From Micromonospora sediminicola (lineage in GTDB: Bacteria; Actinomycetota; Actinomycetes; Mycobacteriales; Micromonosporaceae): a DNA stretch of 64,000 nt. The position numbers and the translations under genes are program-made. A model generated the notes under the pieces. The model searched no databases. It worked only from the letters and a program-made list of their open reading frames with translations, and was not told the origin of the DNA. Location: positions 853,001 to 917,000 of the forward strand of contig NZ_FLRH01000003.1 of assembly GCF_900089585.1 (NCBI RefSeq). Reading direction: 5' to 3'. Of this stretch, positions 58,555-64,000 are shown piece after piece (the first letter of the stretch is position 1; each line of letters begins with the position of its first letter).

Positions 58555-59310
58555 ATGGCCGGGGAACACGGGCTGTTCATCTACGGCATCGTGCCGTCCG
58601 ACGTGGAGCCGACCTCCGACGCCGAGGGGGTCGGCTCCCCACCCGGCGAGGTGACCGCGATCCGGCACGGCGAGCTGGCCGCGCTGGTCAGCGAGGTGGG
58701 GCTGGAGGAGCCACTGGGCCGGCCGGCGGACCTGTCCGCGTACGAGCGGTTGCTGGACGGGACGGCCGAGGTCGCGCCCGTGCTGCCGGTCCGCTTCGGC
58801 ACGGTGGTGACCGGCGAGGACGCGGTCGAGGACCTGCTCGACGCGCACCACGACCGGTTCGCCGACGCGCTGGACGAGTTCGAGGACCGGGTGCAGTACA
58901 CGGTGCACGGGCGCTTCGACGAGCAGGAGTTCATCGGCGAGCTGCTCGCCGGCAACCGCGACGCCGCCGCCCTCGCCGATCAGGTGCGAGGTCGGCCGGA
59001 GGCGGAGAGCCGGGAGCAGCGGATCCGCCTCGGCGAGATGATCAGCCAGGCGGTCGAGCTGCGCCGGGAGGCGGAGAACCGGGACCTGATCGACGCGGTC
59101 GGCGGACACGTGGTCGCCGACGCGGCCCGCGCGCCCAGCCACGAACTGGACGCCGTGCACGTCGCCTTTCTGGTCGCGAACGACGACGAGGAGGAGTTCG
59201 TCCGGGCCGTGGAGGAGTTCGCCGAGCAGCGTCGGGACCTGATCCGGACGCGGCTGATCGGCCCGCTCGCCCCGTACGACTTCGTCAGCGCGCACCAACT
59301 GGCGGAGTGA
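58555..59310 (+). CDS. gvpF: Gas vesicle protein GvpF
   Basis: 251 aa. GvpF/GvpL family: GLFIYGIVPSDV at the N-terminus, VLPVRFGTVVTGEDAVEDLL in the middle and RLIGPLAPYDFVSA at the end. Minor structural or assembly protein. Begins 1 bp after gvpA stop. Confidence 0.9.
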   Translation: MAGEHGLFIYGIVPSDVEPTSDAEGVGSPPGEVTAIRHGELAALVSEVGLEEPLGRPADLSAYERLLDGTAEVAPVLPVRFGTVVTGEDAVEDLLDAHHDRFADALDEFEDRVQYTVHGRFDEQEFIGELLAGNRDAAALADQVRGRPEAESREQRIRLGEMISQAVELRREAENRDLIDAVGGHVVADAARAPSHELDAVHVAFLVANDDEEEFVRAVEEFAEQRRDLIRTRLIGPLAPYDFVSAHQLAE

Positions 59311-59311
59311 G

Positions 59312-59656
59312 ATGGACATCCTGTGGGCGCTGCTGACCCTGCCGTACGCGCCGGTGCGCGGGCTCACCGCGATGGTCAAGGTGGTCGCCCGGGAGGCGGA
59401 GTCGAAGCAGCACGACCCGGTGAACATCCGCCGCGAGCTGGAGGAGCTGGACCGGGCGGCGGAAGCCGGCGACATCACGCCGGAGGAGCGCGACCGCGGC
59501 CAGCAGCGCGTGCTGGACCGGCTGACGCCGCAGGGTGCGAAGACCGGCCGTAGCGCGTCCCGGGCGAACGGCGGCGATCGACCGCCGCCGCCCGCCCGGC
59601 GACGCCCTGCCCGCCGGCGGGGGGAGCAGCAACGGGGGGCGAGGGGGAGGACATGA
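59312..59656 (+). CDS. gvpG: Gas vesicle protein GvpG
   Basis: 114 aa. Starts MDILWALLTLPYAPVRG and continues RRELEELDRAAEAGDITPEE, the GvpG pattern. The C-terminal third is Arg/Pro-rich. Starts 1 bp after gvpF and overlaps gvpO by 4 bp. Confidence 0.88.
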   Translation: MDILWALLTLPYAPVRGLTAMVKVVAREAESKQHDPVNIRRELEELDRAAEAGDITPEERDRGQQRVLDRLTPQGAKTGRSASRANGGDRPPPPARRRPARRRGEQQRGARGRT

Positions 59657-60000
59657 CGTCGACACGGATCCGCGGCGACGGCAACCGCCAGCGGCAGGAC
59701 GGCCGGGCCGAGGAACGCTACCTCGACGAGAACGACGAGGAGGCGATCAGCACGGCCGAGGCGGCCCGGGAGGGGCTGCGTCAGGTCGTGGCGCTGACCG
59801 GCAAGGACCCGCTCGGGATCACCTCGATCCAGCCCACCGACGACGGCTGGCTGGTCGGGGTGGAGGTGGTCGAGGACCATCGCATCCCCGCGTCCACCGA
59901 CCTGCTCGGCCTCTACGAGGTGGAGCTGGACATGACCGGTGACCTGCTCGGCTACCGGCGGACGCGCCGCTACCAGCGCGGCAAGGGGGACGGGGGCTGA
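59653..60000 (+). CDS. gvpO: Gas vesicle protein GvpO
   Basis: 115 aa. A charged N-terminus is followed by ISTAEAAREGLRQVVALTGKD and GWLVGVEVVEDHRIPASTDLLGLYEVELD, the GvpO signature. In Streptomyces it heads the cluster; here it sits between gvpG and gvpJ. Confidence 0.9.
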   Translation: MTSTRIRGDGNRQRQDGRAEERYLDENDEEAISTAEAAREGLRQVVALTGKDPLGITSIQPTDDGWLVGVEVVEDHRIPASTDLLGLYEVELDMTGDLLGYRRTRRYQRGKGDGG

Positions 60001-60001
60001 G

Positions 60002-60370
60002 ATGACCACAGCGCGGCAACCGCCGGTGGTGCAGAACACCGGCCAGGTGATGGGCGCCGGGCACGAGCCGGCGAACCTCGGCGACATCCTCGAACGGGTC
60101 CTCGACCGGGGCATCGTCATCGCCGGCGACATCCGGGTCAGCCTGCTCGACATCGAGTTGCTGACGTTGAAGCTGCGGCTGGTCATCGCCTCGGTCGACA
60201 CCGCGCGGCAGATCGGCATCGACTGGTGGGAGCACGACCCGTGGCTCAGTTCCCGGGCCCGTCCACCGGTCGAGCCGGGACCCCGCGACCCCGAGGAGGT
60301 CGAGGCGTCCCGCCGGCCGCGCGTCGCCGCCCGTGTCGCGAGGGAGGAGTGGGATGACGACGACAGCTGA
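60002..60370 (+). CDS. gvpJ: Gas vesicle protein GvpJ (GvpA family)
   Basis: 122 aa. GvpA-like core LGDILERVLDRGIVIAGDIRV and LLTLKLRLVIASVDTARQIG, with a charged C-terminal tail. GvpJ/M-like minor proteins shape the vesicle tips. Starts 1 bp after gvpO; overlaps gvpL by 17 bp. Confidence 0.85.
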   Translation: MTTARQPPVVQNTGQVMGAGHEPANLGDILERVLDRGIVIAGDIRVSLLDIELLTLKLRLVIASVDTARQIGIDWWEHDPWLSSRARPPVEPGPRDPEEVEASRRPRVAARVAREEWDDDDS

Positions 60371-61169
60371 ACCCGCCCCGGCGGCGCCGGAGACCGGCAG
60401 TGGCGTCTGGCTGCACGGCGTGGTGGCGGAGGTCGCCCCGACGACCCTGGCCGGGATCCCCGGCATCGCCGGCACGCCCGTGCGCGCGGTCACCGGCGCG
60501 GGCCTCGTCGCCGTGGTCGGCGACGCGCCGCTGGCCGAGTACGGCGAGGAGGCGTTGCGCCGCAACCTGGAGGACCTGGGCTGGTTGGAACGCGCCGCGC
60601 GGGCCCACCACGCGGTGGTCGACGCGCTCGCCCGCGCCGGGGCCGTGGTGCCGGCCCGGCTCGCCACCGTCCACCGCGACGACGACCGGGTGGCCCGGGT
60701 GTTGGCCGAGCGGCACGACGAGCTGTCCGGCACGTTGGCCCGGCTCACCGGCCGCGAGGAGTGGGGCGTCAAGGGGTACGTGGTGCCGGGCGCCACCCCG
60801 CGCACCGAGGAGCCGGGCGGCGGGGGCGGCGCGGGGGCGGCGTACCTGCGCCGGCGTCGGGCCCAGCTCACCGCCCGCGAGGAGGGGCAGCGGATCGCCG
60901 CCGACGCGGCGACGGCGGTGCACGCCGCGCTCGCCGGGCACGCGGTCGCCGCCCGGCGGCACGCGCCGCAGGACCGCCGGCTCTCCGGCGCGGCCACCGC
61001 GATGGTGCTCAACGGCGCGTACCTGGTCGACCGCGCCGGTCTGGACGGCTTCCGCGCGCTGGCGGGAGCACTCGCCGACCGGCACCCGGAGCTGCGGTTG
61101 GAGCTGACCGGCCCGTGGCCGGCGTACTCGTTCGTGACGGAACCGGCGGCGGAGTCGGCATGGCCGTGA
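60354..61169 (+). CDS. gvpL: Gas vesicle protein GvpL/GvpF type
   Basis: 271 aa. Second GvpF/L-family member: GVWLHGVVAEVAP, then AHHAVVDALARAGAVVPARLATV and LELTGPWPAYSFV. A Gly-rich linker sits in the middle. Overlaps both neighbours. Confidence 0.88.
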   Translation: MTTTAEPAPAAPETGSGVWLHGVVAEVAPTTLAGIPGIAGTPVRAVTGAGLVAVVGDAPLAEYGEEALRRNLEDLGWLERAARAHHAVVDALARAGAVVPARLATVHRDDDRVARVLAERHDELSGTLARLTGREEWGVKGYVVPGATPRTEEPGGGGGAGAAYLRRRRAQLTAREEGQRIAADAATAVHAALAGHAVAARRHAPQDRRLSGAATAMVLNGAYLVDRAGLDGFRALAGALADRHPELRLELTGPWPAYSFVTEPAAESAWP

Positions 61170-61402
61170 CGGCACTGGCCCCGAGCAGCGTCGACGACCC
61201 GTCGGCCTACGGGCAGGTGGCGCTGGTCGACCTGCTCGACCGGGTGCTCGCCGCCGGTGTGGTGGTCACCGGCGACATCACCCTGGCCATCGCGGACGTC
61301 GACCTGGTCCGGATCTCGCTGCGCGCGCTGATCGCGTCCGTCGGGGCCCTCGCCCCGCCCGAGCCGGGACCCGTCGCGCCGGAGCCGGCGGTGGCGACGT
61401 GA
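61160..61402 (+). CDS. gvpS: Gas vesicle protein of the GvpA/J/S family, short
   Basis: 80 aa. Core VALVDLLDRVLAAGVVVTGD and VDLVRISLRALIASVGAL, the shell-protein fold, with Pro-rich end. Position between gvpL and gvpK is that of gvpS in Streptomyces; symbol assigned by position. Confidence 0.75.
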   Translation: MAVTALAPSSVDDPSAYGQVALVDLLDRVLAAGVVVTGDITLAIADVDLVRISLRALIASVGALAPPEPGPVAPEPAVAT

Positions 61403-61752
61403 CCACCCGGGACGAGGCGGCCGAGCTGGCCGCGGCGTTGGGCGAGTCGACGTGGACCGCGCCCCGGGTCCGGCCGCTGGACCGGCGGCTCGCGGTCGAC
61501 GAGAACTCGGTCGAGCGCGGCCTGGCCAGCCTGGTGCTCACCGTGGTCGAGCTGCTCCGCCAGCTGATGGAACGGCAGGCGCTGCGCCGGGTCGACCTGG
61601 GTGACCTCGACGACGACCAGGTCGAGCGCATCGGCGCCACGCTGATGGCGCTGGAGGAGCAGATGACCCAGCTCCGCGACTACTTCGGACTCTCGCCCGA
61701 GGACCTCAACCTCGACCTGGGCCCGCTCGGGCCGCTGCTGCCCACCGACTGA
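61399..61752 (+). CDS. gvpK: Gas vesicle protein GvpK
   Basis: 117 aa from GTG overlapping the previous stop. Contains NSVERGLASLVLTVVELLRQLMERQALRRVD (in parts) and LRDYFGLSPEDLNLDLGPLGPLLP, the GvpK signature. Last gene of the operon; the AAA ATPase ends 4 bp away on the other strand. Confidence 0.93.
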   Translation: MTTRDEAAELAAALGESTWTAPRVRPLDRRLAVDENSVERGLASLVLTVVELLRQLMERQALRRVDLGDLDDDQVERIGATLMALEEQMTQLRDYFGLSPEDLNLDLGPLGPLLPTD

Positions 61753-61756
61753 GCCG

Positions 61757-63973
61757 TCACCGCCGGGTGGCGGCGTACGACTCCAGGTGGGCGAGCTGCG
61801 CCGGATCGAGGGACGGGCGTACCCGGGCGCGGGCCGCCTCGACGTGCCCGGCGGTGACCGTGCGGGCGCTCAGCGACTCGCGCATCGCGGCCAGCGCCGC
61901 CTCCCGCACCAGCGTGGCGCAGTCGGCCGCGGAGAAGCCGTCCAGGTCGCCGCCGAGCGCGTCCAGGTCCACGTCCGGCGCGAGCGGCACGTTCCGCGCC
62001 GCCGCCCGGAGGATCTCGGCGCGGGCCGGACCGTCCGGCGGGGGCACGTAGACCAGGCGCTCCAGCCGGCCGGGACGCAGCAGCGCCGGGTCGACCAGCT
62101 CCGGGCGGTTCGTCGCGCCGACCACCACCACGTTGCGCAGCGCCTCCACCCCGTCCAGCTCGGTGAGCAGCGCGGCGACCACCCGGTCGGTGGTACCCCC
62201 GTCGGTGGCCTGGCCGCGCACCGGAGCCAGGGCGTCCACCTCGTCCAGGAAGACCAGGGTGGGTGCCGCCTCCCGGGCCCGGCGGAACAGCTCGCGGACC
62301 GCGCGTTCGCTCTCGCCCACCCACTTGGAGAGCAGCTCGGCGCCCTTCACCGACAGCACGTTCGCGCGCCCGGAACCGGCCAGCGCGGTGACCAGGTAGG
62401 TCTTCCCGCAGCCGGGCGGCCCGTAGAGCAGCACCCCGCGCGGCGGCGTCACCCCCAGCCGGGCGAACGTGTCCGGATAGGTCAGCGGCCAGAGCACGGA
62501 CTCGGTCAACGTCTGCTTGACCTCGTGCAGCCCACCCACGTCGTCCAGCGTCACCGACGCCAGCTCCAACGTGGAGGACGCCATGGTGGTCGGCCGGACC
62601 ACCTCCAGCGCGGCGGTGAAGTCGGCCATCGCCACGGTCGGCGTCTCCGCCGTCTTCTGCCGCAGCGCCGCCCGCACCCCGGCCTCCCGGACCAGCGCCG
62701 CGAGGTCCGCGGCGACGAAACCGGGGGTACGCGCCGCCACCTCGTCCAGCCGGACGTCGCCGGCCAGCGGCACCTGGCGGGTGAGCACTGTCAACTGCTC
62801 CCGGCGCAGCGCCGGGTCGGGCAGCGGCACGGTGATCCGCAGACCCAGCAGGTCCGGGCCGCGCAGGGCCGGGTCCACCGCCTCGGGGCGGGCGCTGGTG
62901 CAGACCACCGCCGCGCCGGCCCGTACCGTCTCGGCGACGACCTGCCGGAACACCGTGGCCAGCGGGCCCGGCTCGTCGGCCGGGGCGATCGCCTCCACGT
63001 CGGTGACCAGCAGCACGGCGGGTCCGCCGGCGCGTACCGCCGAGGCCGCCTCGCGCAACCGTCGGGCCGCCGCGTCGGCGGTCGACGCGGCCAGCTCCGG
63101 TGCCCAGAGCGGACGGATCCGCGCGCCCACCCGGGCGGCGACGGCGCGGACCAGCGCTGCCTTGCCCGAGCCCGCCGGGCCCTCGACGAGAACCCCGAGC
63201 GAGACGGTGGTGCCCAGCCGGCCCAGCACCTCCCCGTGGTGGAAGCCCAGGTCCAGCAGCTCGGTCAGCTCCTCGGCCTGGGCCCGCAGGCCGGGCAGCT
63301 CGTCCACGTCCGGCGCGTCCTCCGGACCGAGCAAACCCTCGGCCGCCGTCGCGACGGGCGCGGAGTCGGGCACGTCCGCCGGGCCGGAGCCGCGGGTGGC
63401 CGGGCCGTGTTCCCAGCCCACCACCGTCTCCATGGTGACCAGCGCGCCGGTCGCCGGCTCGGCCGCGACCACGGTGAGCAGGGTGCTGGTCCAGGCGTAC
63501 CCGACGGAGCTGGCGAGGCTGCGCCGCGCCGCCTCGACCAGGCCGCGCACGGCGGCGTCCGGGAGCACGTCCTGCGGCAGCAGCGAGACGTCGTCGCCGG
63601 CGGTGACCACCTTGCCCAGCAACGCGAGCCGCAGCATCTCCGGCGGGACCGCGGCGACCACCGCGGCCGGGCCGGCCACTGTCACCCGGCGCGCCGGCGC
63701 GGCCGGCAGCGGGCTCACCGTGACCTGCCCGCCGGCCCGCACGCCGAGGTTGCCGAGCAGCAGGTCGTCGGCGTACAGCAGGGCGCTGCTGGTGTCCGGC
63801 TCGGCGGCGGCCGCGATGCCGGCGGTCACCCGGCGACCGGTCAGGCGCACCGGGTCGCCGGGGCGCAGGGCCAGCGCGGTCAGCACCTCGGGGTGCAGGC
63901 GTACGACGCCCCGGCGGGCGTCCAGCGCGGCCGGCCGCAGGCTCGCGGTCAGGGTCAGGTCGGGTTCCGCCAC
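61757..63973 (-). CDS. CDC48-like AAA ATPase (two AAA domains)
   Basis: 738 aa. An N-domain (beta-barrel, CDC48-N-like) precedes D1 with Walker A GPAGSGKAAL and a weak Walker B (LLVTDVEAI instead of DE), and D2 with GPPGCGKTYL, FLDEVDAL, and arginine-finger region LLRPGRLERLVYVPPP. D2 is probably the active motor. Convergent with the gas-vesicle operon, which has no gvpN; a role in vesicle assembly is possible but only positional. An intact gene inside the window. Confidence 0.88.
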   Translation of the reverse strand: MAEPDLTLTASLRPAALDARRGVVRLHPEVLTALALRPGDPVRLTGRRVTAGIAAAAEPDTSSALLYADDLLLGNLGVRAGGQVTVSPLPAAPARRVTVAGPAAVVAAVPPEMLRLALLGKVVTAGDDVSLLPQDVLPDAAVRGLVEAARRSLASSVGYAWTSTLLTVVAAEPATGALVTMETVVGWEHGPATRGSGPADVPDSAPVATAAEGLLGPEDAPDVDELPGLRAQAEELTELLDLGFHHGEVLGRLGTTVSLGVLVEGPAGSGKAALVRAVAARVGARIRPLWAPELAASTADAAARRLREAASAVRAGGPAVLLVTDVEAIAPADEPGPLATVFRQVVAETVRAGAAVVCTSARPEAVDPALRGPDLLGLRITVPLPDPALRREQLTVLTRQVPLAGDVRLDEVAARTPGFVAADLAALVREAGVRAALRQKTAETPTVAMADFTAALEVVRPTTMASSTLELASVTLDDVGGLHEVKQTLTESVLWPLTYPDTFARLGVTPPRGVLLYGPPGCGKTYLVTALAGSGRANVLSVKGAELLSKWVGESERAVRELFRRAREAAPTLVFLDEVDALAPVRGQATDGGTTDRVVAALLTELDGVEALRNVVVVGATNRPELVDPALLRPGRLERLVYVPPPDGPARAEILRAAARNVPLAPDVDLDALGGDLDGFSAADCATLVREAALAAMRESLSARTVTAGHVEAARARVRPSLDPAQLAHLESYAATRR

Positions 63974-64000
63974 CCGCCGACAGTAGCCGCCGGCACCACA

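Overview
The window is high-GC actinobacterial DNA. Gene content and style (DUF3263, DUF4032, an ECF41-type sigma factor, a GH18 chitinase, a gas-vesicle cluster, and a 54-bp intergenic repeat shared by two loci) suggest Micromonospora or a close relative in the Micromonosporaceae. No rRNA and no complete tRNA gene is present; two 3' fragments of a tRNA-Thr(UGU) gene are.

Region A (1-10.5 kb) is the right part of an integrated phage-like element. About 19 small, mostly overlapping minus-strand genes run from a divergent pair of HTH regulators (9432-9683 minus, 9893-10384 plus) down to a DNA methyltransferase cut by the window edge. A replication-organizer-like gene (3775-4872) carries four iteron-like repeats beside an AT-rich stretch, which is a candidate origin. 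The element ends at a 47-bp copy of the 3' half of tRNA-Thr (10468-10514).

Region B (10.5-25.2 kb) is a second island bounded by the same 47-bp sequence at 25156-25202. It carries a tyrosine recombinase next to the left att copy and paired 12-bp-spaced repeats in both arms. Its cargo is: a TM-anchored unknown protein; an IS481-like element with a passenger gene; a one-polypeptide restriction-modification enzyme (nuclease, methylase, specificity regions); a divergent AIPR-family protein with its own PD-(D/E)xK-like domain; a TM coiled-coil protein; and a two-TM GNAT-like gene cleanly split by an IS3-family element with a CAA target duplication. This looks like a mobile defence island in tandem behind a phage-like element at one tRNA-Thr site. 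It is the best candidate here for an undescribed system.

Region C (25.2-42.8 kb) is ordinary chromosome. It holds a TPR membrane protein, an ECF41 sigma factor divergent from its probable AhpD-like target, an AraC/VOC pair, a histidine phosphatase, a DJ-1/PfpI protein divergent from a LysR regulator, a lipoprotein, a secreted M4 metalloprotease, an enoyl-CoA hydratase, a peroxiredoxin-like gene divergent from a TetR regulator, an HNH nuclease, a carotenoid-desaturase-like oxidoreductase, an RCK-2TM-RCK channel-like protein and an APC permease.

Region D (42.9-51.7 kb) is a chitin/amino-sugar neighbourhood. A secreted two-CBM GH18 chitinase has a 37-bp AT-rich near-palindrome at its promoter. 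After a PAP2 phosphatase and a DUF4032 protein comes a SIS - mini-ORF - ROK kinase - nagA operon divergent from a DeoR regulator. The operon contains a 57-bp tandem repeat that forms a 39-codon ORF coupled by stop/start overlaps to both neighbours.

Region E (51.7-64 kb) has an ABC exporter pair, DUF3263, a small membrane protein, a PP2C-like protein and a GNAT, then a gas-vesicle operon (two accessory genes, gvpA-F-G-O-J-L-S-K order). A convergent CDC48-like double AAA ATPase closes the window. Evidence comes from reading the sequence only; family names are from recognised motifs, not from searches.
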